This document shows positions 44,442 to 53,064 of a stretch of DNA of 64,000 bases, piece after piece (the stretch's first letter is position 1; each line of letters begins with the position of its first letter). The stretch is from assembly GCA_033852115.1 (NCBI GenBank), contig JAWSVE010000008.1, positions 558,001-622,000 of the forward strand. Direction: 5' to 3'. Both the position numbers and the translations under genes were made by a program. This stretch comes from JAWSVE01 sp033852115. GTDB lineage: Bacteria; Pseudomonadota; Gammaproteobacteria; Pseudomonadales; Cellvibrionaceae. Under the pieces are notes generated by a model. That model worked only from the letters and a program-made list of their open reading frames with translations. It did no database searches and was not told the DNA's origin.

Positions 44442-44969
44442 GTGTCGGAACTAAAGTTTGTAATTACAGGTACTGCAGGCGTTGGCAAAACGACGGCCAT
44501 TGCAGCCATTAGTGATATTCCCCCGGTATCGACGGATGCAGAAACGACTGATGAGCTGCGAGAACTTAAACAAGCGACGACGGTAGCGTTTGACTTTGGT
44601 GAAGTGATTGTAAATGAAGACACTCGAGTGAGAATCTACGGCACACCTGGCCAAGATCGTTTTCGTCACATGTGGGAAATATTGTCGGAAGGCGCGTTAG
44701 GGCTGGTAATTCTAGTTGACGATTCACGCCCCGACCCCATAGCTGATTTGGATATTTACGTGAGTAATTTTAAGCAATTGATTGACGAAACAGGTTTAGT
44801 TGTTGGGGTCACTCGTACGGAGGTAACCCAAAACCAAGAGTTTTCACCATATTACGAATACTTGGAATCCAACGATATATTCTGCCCGGTTATGGCGGTT
44901 GATCCGCGTCGCAGAGAAGATATGGCGGATGTAATGGATGCTTTGATGGCTGTCGTGGAGTACGCATAG
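44442..44969 (+). CDS. small Ras-like GTPase (COG2229/MglA-CvnD type)
   Basis: A 175-residue GTPase starting at GTG 44442. G1 is GTAGVGKT (residues 10-17), and the switch region includes TTVAFDFGEV. G3 is YGTPGQDRF, in which the usual DxxG is TxxG, normal for this group. G4 is VTRTEV in place of NKxD, which may lower guanine specificity. Relatives include MglA, the polarity switch of Myxococcus, and CvnD of Streptomyces conservons. Two Roadblock proteins encoded next are probable regulators. It is packed 1 bp from the next gene. Confidence 0.85.
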   Translation: MSELKFVITGTAGVGKTTAIAAISDIPPVSTDAETTDELRELKQATTVAFDFGEVIVNEDTRVRIYGTPGQDRFRHMWEILSEGALGLVILVDDSRPDPIADLDIYVSNFKQLIDETGLVVGVTRTEVTQNQEFSPYYEYLESNDIFCPVMAVDPRRREDMADVMDALMAVVEYA

Positions 44970-44970
44970 C

Positions 44971-45363
44971 ATGGCGGAAAAAAAGGAAATTGTGCTAAAA
45001 AAAAGTGTGGTTGTTCAGCACTTAAAAAGCTTGCTAAGCGTGAGCGATTCGATCTATGGCGTGGTTTTGTCTACCTTAGACGGGCATGCAGTATCCTCGC
45101 TTTTTGAAGGTGATCATGAGGATTCAAAATTAGCCGCAATGACGAGTTCTTGTTTAGCCTTGGGTGAAAAAATTGCCGTGGAGGTTAAGCAAAAAGGGTG
45201 TGATTTTGTGATTATCCAGAACCAGGATGGTTATGTCGCTATCAAGAAAATTGGTACTCGATTAGTTGTAACTGCGCTCGCGCATACTTCAATCAATTTA
45301 GGAATGTTACTGTCGTCGACTCAAAATATGGCGAGTCGTTTGGCAGATGAAATCAGTGTGTAG
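44971..45363 (+). CDS. Roadblock/LC7-domain protein 1
   Basis: A 130-residue alpha/beta Roadblock/LC7 domain. It shows VVVQHLKSLLSVSDSIYGVV, then STLDGHAVSS and LGEKIAVEVKQKGCDFVIIQ. The final part is LVVTALAHTSINLGMLL. Such proteins dimerise and bind small GTPases; MglB is a GAP for MglA and CvnB a partner of CvnD. It is probably the direct regulator of the adjacent GTPase. Its start is 1 bp after the GTPase stop, which suggests translational coupling and fixed stoichiometry. Confidence 0.8.
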   Translation: MAEKKEIVLKKSVVVQHLKSLLSVSDSIYGVVLSTLDGHAVSSLFEGDHEDSKLAAMTSSCLALGEKIAVEVKQKGCDFVIIQNQDGYVAIKKIGTRLVVTALAHTSINLGMLLSSTQNMASRLADEISV

Positions 45364-45390
45364 GCTATATTTTTCAACTAGGAGGCAATT

Positions 45391-45798
45391 ATGGCCGATT
45401 TAAATGGTGTATGTCAGGAAATGGTGAGTGATGTTTCGGATGCGTTGGGTTGTGCAGTGGTAGACCTCTCTTCGGGTTTGCTATTGGCTGCTCATCACAA
45501 TGTTCCGTATTTTACTCAAAGCTATCTCGATGCTGTAGCAGCTGCTGCTGTCGATATGTTTAGAGGTAAAACGATTACAACCGTTGAAAAGTTGTTATCT
45601 AATCAGCGCGGGCAGGCGGTATCAAACTCTATCAAAGAAGTGCAGATGAGTACTGATCATACCTACCACTTTATGAGTACTGTGCCCGGAAAAGAGAATT
45701 GCTTATTGGTGTTGATTACCGGTCGCAAAGCGAATCTAGGTATGGGCTGGTCTGCCGTGCGCAGTGCTTTGCCAACGATTGAGCCCTTCTGCCCTTAA
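45391..45798 (+). CDS. Roadblock/LC7-like protein 2
   Basis: A 135-residue protein with a strong ribosome-binding site (AGGAGG, 7 bp before the ATG). The order of helices and strands matches a Roadblock domain: CQEMVSDVSDALGCAVVDLS, SGLLLAAHHNVP, then HTYHFMSTVPGKENCLLVLI. It is clearly different from the first copy and lacks its C-terminal helix composition, so the two may form a heterodimer. It has three Cys and no membrane segment. Confidence 0.65.
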   Translation: MADLNGVCQEMVSDVSDALGCAVVDLSSGLLLAAHHNVPYFTQSYLDAVAAAAVDMFRGKTITTVEKLLSNQRGQAVSNSIKEVQMSTDHTYHFMSTVPGKENCLLVLITGRKANLGMGWSAVRSALPTIEPFCP

Positions 45799-45879
45799 TT
45801 AGGTCTATTCATCAGTTGTCTCTTAACAAAGGGGGAGATTGCATGTCTCCTCGTTTGTTGAGTTCACTGTACATCTTCT

Positions 45880-47493
45880 ATGATTGAATTCACGCCTTCC
45901 GTGAGTGGGCGTTCGTCGTGCTTTTCAGAAAATGATGTGCTAGACGCATTGCGTTGTCCGCAAGCATTGCAGCATCAATCGAATTTTACCGGGCGACCTG
46001 CCACCAACTTATTTGTCACCGATACCTCGGTGGTAAAGCTTCGCTCGGATTTCGTATTCCAGCCAAAAGACGCTTATCGTCGCGCCCTGTCAGCTCTCGA
46101 GAAAGAGCAAGCTGTTGCTGTGCATCATCCGTCTAAAACGTGGTTTAGCCTCCAGATTGAACAAATAGGAGATGTGCCCGTTGTTGGGAATATTACGCCA
46201 CGCTTGTTTCCGTTCAATAGTTTTATTGGCGATTTACTCGAAACCAATAGAGATTTGGCGCATGAAAGACTTCACGCATTTTTAAATATTTACTTGGCGG
46301 CAGCCAAATCACACGATGTGAGGCTAGATGAGGGATTGTCCAATATAGCTTGGGACGATGCTGGAAAGGTCTACTACGTTGACGACGATCTGTACCAGTG
46401 GGATGAGTTTACAAGCTTCGCAAATGTCCTGCCGGTTTGGATTCGCCAGTTGTCTATGTTGACGACTGACACAGCCCAGTTTTTGGGGGACGCAATTGTT
46501 GAGTCTATCCTTGATAACTTTGGATCAGCTCACCCGGCGTATGTCTTGTATGGACAACTCCGAGAAAACTTATCAGTTCCTGGACGAGAAACTGAATGTC
46601 TAAGTGTCATAAGCAACGCCTTAGCAAATGCGACTAAGAAAGCGCTGCATCGTCGTCGCCAGAACATCGGTACTGATATTCCACCACACGAGTCTAAGGC
46701 GTCACTTCCTGGCTCAACCGAAGGGCAATCGAAATCACTTGAGTGTATTTCCCAACAACGGTTTGCAGTACTTGCGGATATTCATGCAAATCTTCCCGCC
46801 TTAGAAGCAGCGCTCGATGAGATTGATCGAGAAGGTATTGAGCAACTATTAGTGTTAGGTGATGTTGTCGGGTATGGTCCGCACCCCGGAGAATGTATTC
46901 AGTTGTTACGAGATAGGCAATGCTTGGTGATACAGGGTAACCATGATTTTGCCGCTGCCACGGGTGATACGTCTCGAGGTTTTTCTCGCTTGGCTAGTTG
47001 GGCAATTGATTGGACACGGAAACATATTAGCGAAGCTGATATTGATTGGCTGGCGCACCTATCGCCGGTGCATAGGCAGGATGATTGGATCGCAGTTCAT
47101 GGATCGCCCATCGACAAAATGTATTTCTTTGCCTATGTCTATCACATGACGTATCAGGCGAATCTAGATTATCTGCAAAAACAAGATACACATATTGCCT
47201 TTCACGGTCACAGTCATGTGCAGATGCACTATTGGCGGAACGCTAAAGGCGAAGATGGAAAATCCTCTGATACGGAGTGTAACCTGAATAGTGTTCGTTG
47301 CGCGCTGGTTTGCCCTGGCTCCGTTGGCCAGCCTAGAGCAGGTGCTGCGGGTGCTGAGTTTGCAATTTACGATAGTGGTAGTGGGTTATTACAAATGAGG
47401 CGTGTTCAATACTGCTTCGATGCAGTAGTTGCCGATATGACGCGGCATAGTTTTCCTAGCTCATTGAGTGAGAGGCTGCTTGTTGGTAAATAG
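45880..47493 (+). CDS. kinase-like domain fused to calcineurin-type phosphoesterase
   Basis: A 537-residue fusion. Residues 1-260 look like a degenerate protein/aminoglycoside-kinase fold: D150-E-G-L-S-N155 stands where HGDxxxxN is expected and VDDD (167-170) where the DFG-type metal Asp is. The usual catalytic Asp is thus missing or shifted. Residues 295-500 are a metallophosphoesterase with D300/H302 (LADIHANLPAL), GDVVGYGP, GNHDFA, HGSP, HGHSHVQMHYW and PGSVGQPR. All seven metal ligands appear present. It may remove phosphate from a protein or nucleotide within the cassette; the substrate is unknown. Confidence 0.7.
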   Translation: MIEFTPSVSGRSSCFSENDVLDALRCPQALQHQSNFTGRPATNLFVTDTSVVKLRSDFVFQPKDAYRRALSALEKEQAVAVHHPSKTWFSLQIEQIGDVPVVGNITPRLFPFNSFIGDLLETNRDLAHERLHAFLNIYLAAAKSHDVRLDEGLSNIAWDDAGKVYYVDDDLYQWDEFTSFANVLPVWIRQLSMLTTDTAQFLGDAIVESILDNFGSAHPAYVLYGQLRENLSVPGRETECLSVISNALANATKKALHRRRQNIGTDIPPHESKASLPGSTEGQSKSLECISQQRFAVLADIHANLPALEAALDEIDREGIEQLLVLGDVVGYGPHPGECIQLLRDRQCLVIQGNHDFAAATGDTSRGFSRLASWAIDWTRKHISEADIDWLAHLSPVHRQDDWIAVHGSPIDKMYFFAYVYHMTYQANLDYLQKQDTHIAFHGHSHVQMHYWRNAKGEDGKSSDTECNLNSVRCALVCPGSVGQPRAGAAGAEFAIYDSGSGLLQMRRVQYCFDAVVADMTRHSFPSSLSERLLVGK

Positions 47494-47802
47494 TGACGAT
47501 GTTAATGCGAAAAAATAGCTTCATAGTTTTCACCGCAAAAACCTATCCGTCCACCTTATTTTGAAGGTAGTAGATTGTTTCATAGCGGTCTTTAAGTGTT
47601 GTCATTGCGACTTCCCTTCGTTATCTATGATAGAAAGTCATCATTAGATACCATCATAAAGAAAGCTATAGTGAAGTTATAATTTATACGGTTGCATAAC
47701 GAAGTCGATATATCGATATGTGTTTAAGGGATAAGGGGGATGTACGCTATACTTTTACTTATCTAGTCTGATTTTTCCTTTCTATAAAACGTCGAGTGGA
47801 TA
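47494..47802. other. 309-bp interval before the receiver-EAL gene
   Basis: No gene seen. ACCTT/AAGGT forms a weak hairpin near 47553-47568. An isolated TATAAT near 47677 could be a -10 without a good -35. The length suggests that the receiver-EAL gene has its own promoter. Confidence 0.35.
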
Positions 47803-49077
47803 ATGCGAAAGCGCATAAGGTGTTTGGTAGTTGATGACTCGGAATCGCTTTGTAGGGTGCTGTGTTCAACTCTGTTGGATTATGGCGTTGCGGTTGCTGA
47901 TTTCTACTCTGACCCGCGTGATGCCTTAAATTCTATCGTTAAAAAGCCGCACTATTACGATGCTGTGTTTGTTGATCTCCATATGGATGGTATCGATGGT
48001 CAAGATTTAATAAAACGTTTCCATTCAAATGGCTACCAAGGTGCAATTGTCATTATTTCGGCGCTGGAAAAACGTGTTGTTGATTATGTCGGTGACTTAG
48101 TTAATCAGTTCGATGTCAATTTAGTTGGCACGTTACTCAAACCAATCGATTCAGATTCAGTTGCTTTTATGCTGCAGCGAATCCGACGCAAACCTAAGAA
48201 AGAGTCGCCAACTTCATCTGTTGTACCTAAGCAATCCCTTGTTCATTCCATTGAGAATGGCCATGTCGTCGCATATGGCCAACCGAAGTTTGACGCTAAA
48301 ACCTCACAAATTATTGGTATTGAATTGTTGATGCGGATAGCTGCACCACAAGAAAAAGTCCTCGTGCCACGAGATTTTATTTCAGTCGCTGAAGATCATG
48401 ACCTGCTAGATAAAATGTTGATAGCGATGCTTGAGAATAGTCTGCCTGAGTTGTCGAGCTTTGCTGACGCTGATGGCAGTATGCCAAATCTAGCAATTAA
48501 CTTATCACCATCTCAATTGTTCAACGATCAGCTGCCCGACTTATTAGACGATGTCTTGCTAAGGCATTCTGTTGCTAAGGAGAGAGTGGTTCTCGAAGTT
48601 ACTGAACATCAAACGCTGGCGGACTCCCTTCAGCTCGAGAATTTAAGTCGTTTACGAATACACGGGTATAGGCTGTCCTTGGATGATTTTGGCGTTGGTT
48701 TTACAAGTATTGGCCAGCTACGCGCCATGCCATTTAACGAGGTAAAGCTGGATCGCCGTTTTGTGCATGGAATCGCTCAGGATAAAGTCATGGCGGAAGT
48801 TGCTAAAACGATTTGCTCCCTTTGTCACAAGTTAAACATGACGTTGGTTGCAGAGGGCATTGAGCAGCACGATGATTTACAGCAGCTTGAATCTATCGGC
48901 GTTGACGGTTATCAAGGGTTTCTTTTTTGCAGGCCTAAGCCATTAGAAGAATTATTTCGATGGAGCAAGATATGGAATAAAAGATTAGGTGGCTATTTGA
49001 ATGAGCCAGCCACTCATGCGTACATGAGCTCCGAAATCTCTTCAATGATTGCGTCTTCGTTGCGCGGGTTTCACTAG
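47803..49077 (+). CDS. response regulator with EAL (c-di-GMP phosphodiesterase) output
   Basis: A 424-residue protein. Residues 5-125 are a receiver with acidic pocket VVDDSE, phospho-acceptor Asp in VFVDLHMDG, and KP in LLKPIDSD. Residues 150-395 are an EAL domain with the catalytic residues in place: GIELLMRI (the E of ExLxR), NLAINLSPSQL, LEVTE, LSLDDFGVGF, VKLDRRF, VAEGIEQ and GYQGFLF. It should degrade c-di-GMP when phosphorylated. It lies on the same strand as the GTPase cassette, 309 bp away, and could be its output. Confidence 0.88.
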   Translation: MRKRIRCLVVDDSESLCRVLCSTLLDYGVAVADFYSDPRDALNSIVKKPHYYDAVFVDLHMDGIDGQDLIKRFHSNGYQGAIVIISALEKRVVDYVGDLVNQFDVNLVGTLLKPIDSDSVAFMLQRIRRKPKKESPTSSVVPKQSLVHSIENGHVVAYGQPKFDAKTSQIIGIELLMRIAAPQEKVLVPRDFISVAEDHDLLDKMLIAMLENSLPELSSFADADGSMPNLAINLSPSQLFNDQLPDLLDDVLLRHSVAKERVVLEVTEHQTLADSLQLENLSRLRIHGYRLSLDDFGVGFTSIGQLRAMPFNEVKLDRRFVHGIAQDKVMAEVAKTICSLCHKLNMTLVAEGIEQHDDLQQLESIGVDGYQGFLFCRPKPLEELFRWSKIWNKRLGGYLNEPATHAYMSSEISSMIASSLRGFH

Positions 49078-49151
49078 CAGCGTACGGCTATTCTATTTGG
49101 TGGTGTAATCTATCCTGCGTGAATCGACTAGCGTTACGCTGTCTTGCAAAT

Positions 49152-49176
49152 AAAAAACGCTCCCTAGGGAGCGTTT
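49152..49176 (-). terminator. terminator after ppa, possibly bidirectional
   Basis: A perfect 10-bp stem AAACGCTCCC/GGGAGCGTTT (49155-49164, 49167-49176) is followed on the minus strand by TTTATTT. It closes ppa. It may also stop transcription of the receiver-EAL gene, though the plus-strand T-run is short. Confidence 0.85.
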
Positions 49177-49191
49177 AGTTAAATCTCAAAA

Positions 49192-49740
49192 CTAGAAGTT
49201 GGGTTTGTTTTCCGACTCTTCGTAGCGTTTGATTGAGTCCATGATCTCTTCGCGCGCAGTGATAGGGCCGTCCCAGCCATCGATTTTAACCCACTTGCCT
49301 TTCTCTAAATCTTTGTAGTGCTCAAAGAAGTGAGAGATTTGATCTAGGGTGATGTCTGGTAGTTGGCGAACGCTTTCTACATCACGGTAGAGTTTTGTCA
49401 CTTTTTCAACTGGAACAGCCACGATTTTCGCATCTTCTCCAGATTCGTCTGTCATTTTCAGAACACCGATTGGGCGGCATCGGATAACGGAGCCTGGTAC
49501 GAGTGCGAGAGGGAGAATAACCAATACATCAACAGGGTCACCGTCGCCACATAGTGTGTGTGGTACGTAACCGTAGTTACATGGGTAATGCATTGCGGTG
49601 CCTAGTACGCGATCAACAAAGATAGCGCCGCTGTCTTTATCGACTTCGTATTTAATGGGGTCGCCATTGAGTGGGATTTCGATAATGACGTTAATCTCTT
49701 CGGGAAGATCTTTCCCTGCTGGGATGTTTTCAAATGACAT
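49192..49740 (-). CDS. ppa: inorganic pyrophosphatase (family I)
   Basis: A 182-residue soluble enzyme. It shows VIIEIPLNGDPIKYEVDKDS at the N-terminus, YPCNYGYVPHTLCGDGDPVDVLV split by the active-site Asp cluster, and EHYKDLEKGKWVKIDGW. The Asp-rich GDGDPVDVL motif binds Mg. It hydrolyses the pyrophosphate released in biosynthesis. It lies downstream of dnaG on the same strand across 157 bp, in the place where rpoD often sits. Confidence 0.95.
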   Translation of the reverse strand: MSFENIPAGKDLPEEINVIIEIPLNGDPIKYEVDKDSGAIFVDRVLGTAMHYPCNYGYVPHTLCGDGDPVDVLVILPLALVPGSVIRCRPIGVLKMTDESGEDAKIVAVPVEKVTKLYRDVESVRQLPDITLDQISHFFEHYKDLEKGKWVKIDGWDGPITAREEIMDSIKRYEESENKPNF

Positions 49741-49828
49741 GCTAACTACTCGCTGCTAACTGTGTAAGGGTGAATCGGTGTATTCCAACAATTCTGGGTT
49801 ATAGAATCCTGGGCTTTAGCGGGCGGCC

Positions 49829-49837
49829 ATTCTAGCA
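49829..49837 (-). promoter_or_regulatory. extended -10 upstream of ppa
   Basis: On the minus strand TGC-TAGAAT forms an extended -10 about 90 bp before the ppa start. No good -35 is present, as is common for extended -10 promoters. Confidence 0.4.
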
Positions 49838-49897
49838 CAGCTAGTTGGCGTGCTTGCAATCAAGTAGACAAATAGTGGTTATTAAGTAGGCAAGGTG

Positions 49898-51847
49898 TCA
49901 GCGCGGGGACTTGAGGTCAGCAAGTGCTTGCTTAAGTTGCTGTTTGTCTTCGTCCGAGAGATCCGCAAATGAGCGCTTGCCTAGGTCGGCAACGATGCTT
50001 GCGGCATCTAGTGAGGCCCGCTGGCGGCGGATGCTGCTAAGTACTTCGAGGAACTCTACTTTGGGATCGAAGTTTCGGCTTTGTTTGGCGCTGCTGATCA
50101 GCTTACCTTGTTGTTCCGAAAGTTCGCTGATGGGTTGTGCACGCTCCTGTCCGTAGGTGCCTTGCAGGTGCCCGAGGATTTGTCCGGTAGTGAAGTGTGG
50201 TCGCTGCTTAAGCAGCGTGAGTAGCTCCAAAAAAAGCGCCAGATGGGGATCATTTGCCTCTGCTAGATCCGCACATTCATCCACCTCAGAAGCAAGTTCT
50301 GGGTAATGAAGCAGTAGCAGAGTGATCAAGCGTGCGGGAGGCAACTTAATTTGGCTTGTGGCGCGGGGACGACTGTGCGGTGGTGCTTGAGTTTGCGTCT
50401 CCGTTTCGAATGATGAGTGATCGCCTATGTTGGCGATATGTTCATAGTCGTCTGGTAGCGTGTCTTGCTCAGCCGTAACGACGTTGTCGTTGGTTTGCGA
50501 TGTGCTCGATGCCTCGTCATTGGCAATGGGTTGAGGCTTTTCGTCGACGAACTCGAGTAGCGTGGTTTTATCTAAGCCTGTTCGTTTGGCTAGGTGCTCG
50601 AACATGAGCTCGCGATAGACACCTTTCGGTAGCTGGTGAAGATGTGGGGCGGCGAGTTTACTGAGGCGTGCCTTGCCCTCCAAGGAGCGAGGGTCGAGAT
50701 CCTCACTCACAGCATCGAAAAAGTATTCTTCAAGTGGAATGGCGTGGCTGATCATTGACGTAAATTTATCCGCACCGACTTGACGAACTAGTGTGTCTGG
50801 ATCCTCTCCTTCGGGAAGGAATAGAAACTTCACTTGGCGGCCATCGGTCATTACGGGTAGTGCTGACTCTAAGGCGCGTCTTGCGGCATTGCGACCCGCC
50901 GCGTCGCCGTCAAAGCAAAAGACAATTTCTTGGGTGTATTTGAAGGCTTTATTGAGGTGGTCTGTACGACAGGCTGTGCCGAGGGTGGCTACGCCATAGT
51001 TAATTCCGAATTGTGCCAAGGCCACTACATCCATATAGCCTTCAACAACCAGTAGGCGTTTGAGTTGCGAGTTGCTTTGACGAGCTTCGTATAAACCGTA
51101 CAACTCCTCGCCCTTATGAAAAACAGGCGATTCGGGCGAGTTGAGATACTTAGGTTTTTCATCTCCGAGTACCCGCCCTCCAAACCCGATGGTTCTGCCG
51201 CGCACATCCCGAATGGGGAACATGATACGGTCGCGAAAGCGATCGTAGAGTTTGTTGTTATCTTCGCGGTGAATCAGCATGCCGCTTTCTATCAGCAGGG
51301 ATTGTTCTTCGTTGCTGTTGCTTAAAGCGTTGAGTAGGTTGTCCCAGCCAGGTGGGGCGAAGCCAATACCAAAGTCACGAGCAATTTCGCCGCTTAAGCC
51401 TCGATTCTGCAAATAGTGCACGGCTCGCTGTTTTCCTGGGTGTGCGCGTAGTTGGTACTTATAAAAGTCTGTAGCTCGTTCGAGTAAATCGTAAATAGAT
51501 TTTCGGGCTTGTTCGCGGGCGATGCTTTCTGCCGACTGTTGTCGCTCTTCGCGAGGAACCTCTAGGCCGCAGAGATTGGCAAGCTGTTCGACGGCTTCGG
51601 GAAAATTGAGCCGCTCGTATTCCATCAAGAAACCGATCGCGTTACCGCTGGCGCCACAGCCAAAACAGTAATAGAACTGTTTGTCTTGGGTAACGGTAAA
51701 GGAGGGGGTTTTTTCGTCGTGAAATGGGCAGCAGGCGCTGTAGTTCTTGCCGCTTTTTTTCAGCTTAACGCGGCTATCCACAAGCTCTACGATATCGACG
51801 CGATCAAGCACGTCGTCGATAAAGGATTGGGGGATGCGGCCTGCCAC
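49898..51847 (-). CDS. dnaG: DNA primase
   Basis: A 649-residue primase. The N-terminal zinc finger is CPFHDEKTPSF with FYCFGCGASGNAI (CHC2). The RNA-polymerase domain carries VVEGYMDVVALAQFG and the TOPRIM acidic motif VFCFDGDAAGRNAARRAL. The C-terminal helicase-binding domain follows an unusually long low-complexity linker (about residues 430-505, rich in Asp, Gln and Pro). It is last in rpsU-yqeY-dnaG on the minus strand. Confidence 0.96.
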   Translation of the reverse strand: MAGRIPQSFIDDVLDRVDIVELVDSRVKLKKSGKNYSACCPFHDEKTPSFTVTQDKQFYYCFGCGASGNAIGFLMEYERLNFPEAVEQLANLCGLEVPREERQQSAESIAREQARKSIYDLLERATDFYKYQLRAHPGKQRAVHYLQNRGLSGEIARDFGIGFAPPGWDNLLNALSNSNEEQSLLIESGMLIHREDNNKLYDRFRDRIMFPIRDVRGRTIGFGGRVLGDEKPKYLNSPESPVFHKGEELYGLYEARQSNSQLKRLLVVEGYMDVVALAQFGINYGVATLGTACRTDHLNKAFKYTQEIVFCFDGDAAGRNAARRALESALPVMTDGRQVKFLFLPEGEDPDTLVRQVGADKFTSMISHAIPLEEYFFDAVSEDLDPRSLEGKARLSKLAAPHLHQLPKGVYRELMFEHLAKRTGLDKTTLLEFVDEKPQPIANDEASSTSQTNDNVVTAEQDTLPDDYEHIANIGDHSSFETETQTQAPPHSRPRATSQIKLPPARLITLLLLHYPELASEVDECADLAEANDPHLALFLELLTLLKQRPHFTTGQILGHLQGTYGQERAQPISELSEQQGKLISSAKQSRNFDPKVEFLEVLSSIRRQRASLDAASIVADLGKRSFADLSDEDKQQLKQALADLKSPR

Positions 51848-51937
51848 GAAATAGATGCTCTTTGAATTCGAAAATGATTGGCGCAGTGTATTGCCTTCGG
51901 GCGGGGCTGGCCAGAAGGCATTGTAATTAGGGTGGGA

Positions 51938-52384
51938 TTAACTCAGTTTGCTTTTGACCAGCTGGCTGACTTTGCCCATGTCTGCGCGGCCTTGCATCTG
52001 TGGCTTGATAATCGCCATGACCTTACCCATGTCTCGCGCGCTCTCGGCACCGCTGCTGGCGATGGCTTTATCAACTAGCTCAGCGATCTCGTCGTCGGAT
52101 AGGGCTTCGGGCATGAAGTCGCTGATCACATTAATCTCGTAGGCTTCTTGATCCGCCAGTTCGGTACGACCTGCATCATTGTATTGCTTGATGGAATCAC
52201 GACGTTGTTTGGTCATTTTGTCGAGAATCGTGAGTACGCGATCATCGTCTAGCTCGATACGCTCATCAACCTCGATTCGCTTGCAGTCCGCAAGAATTAG
52301 GCGGATCACAGCAAGGCGTTCTTTGTCTTTCGCTTTCATAGCCGTTTTCATTGCTTCTGTGATTTGGTCTTTCAGGCTGGCCAT
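51938..52384 (-). CDS. yqeY: GatB/YqeY-domain protein
   Basis: A 148-residue protein from the ATG at 52384, which has GAAGAGA 4-10 bp upstream; the open frame continues 27 codons further but without support. It is the YqeY family (SLKDQITEAMKTAMKAKDKE, LAVIRLILADCKRIEVDE and, at the end, GKVMAIIKPQMQGRADMGKV). The domain is shared with the tail of the GatB amidotransferase and probably contacts tRNA; the role of stand-alone YqeY is unclear. Confidence 0.92.
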   Translation of the reverse strand: MASLKDQITEAMKTAMKAKDKERLAVIRLILADCKRIEVDERIELDDDRVLTILDKMTKQRRDSIKQYNDAGRTELADQEAYEINVISDFMPEALSDDEIAELVDKAIASSGAESARDMGKVMAIIKPQMQGRADMGKVSQLVKSKLS

Positions 52385-52535
52385 AATCTCTTCTCGTGAA
52401 TGCTTGGGTGGTGATTGATAAAAGCAAAACGCACGAAACCCCGCCAGGTGCTGGCAGGGTTTCATAAGGGAGAGTATACAGGTATTGCGCTACTTGGTGT
52501 TTGGCTGGTGGGCTAACCCAAGCAGTGGGAAATAC

Positions 52536-52751
52536 TTAGTAAAGGCGCTGAAACTTGCGAGATTCGCGTTGAACTTTCTTCGCGTGACGCTTAACGGCAG
52601 CGGCAGCTTTACGCTTACGAACTGAAGTGGGCTTCTCGTAGTGCTCGCGACGACGTACTTCAGCAAGGATGCCTGCTTTCTCGCAAGAGCGCTTGAAGCG
52701 ACGTAGAGCAATATCAAATGGTTCGTTTTCTTTCAGTTTTACTGATGGCAT
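52536..52751 (-). CDS. rpsU: 30S ribosomal protein S21
   Basis: A 71-residue highly basic protein starting at ATG 52751 (MPSVKLKENEPFDIALRRF) and ending in SRKFQRLY, which is full length for bS21. The open frame extends upstream by 53 codons, but the family fixes the start. It binds the 30S platform and helps initiation. It is the first gene of the rpsU-yqeY-dnaG set. Confidence 0.97.
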   Translation of the reverse strand: MPSVKLKENEPFDIALRRFKRSCEKAGILAEVRRREHYEKPTSVRKRKAAAAVKRHAKKVQRESRKFQRLY

Positions 52752-52878
52752 GCTGTGTCCTGTATAAGAATTAAACGTTGACCGTTTGGGTCTCGTTGAC
52801 CTTAAGCTAATTGGCCAAATAATGGTCTGAAATGACCTGTAACACCCAGTGTAGACGGCCTTCTCCCAAGGGGCGCAA

Positions 52879-52907
52879 ATATTAAACACTTCTCTGGGGA
52901 AGTTCAA
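52879..52907 (-). promoter_or_regulatory. sigma-70 promoter of rpsU
   Basis: On the minus strand a -35 TTGAAC (52907-52902) and a -10 TAATAT (52884-52879) are separated by exactly 17 bp. The leader to the rpsU start is about 120 nt. Confidence 0.7.
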
Positions 52908-53064
52908 CAATCTAATGCGATATAGCTTACCTTCGTGCTGGTGTTAGCGGCAGAGGCTGATTATTATGCGGCTCTTTGGCGATATGGCTCTTTCAGCGTG
53001 TCTTTTGGGGGGCCCTCAGTATTAAATTTCATCAAACCTCATGACGAAGGAGTCTCGGGACAGC

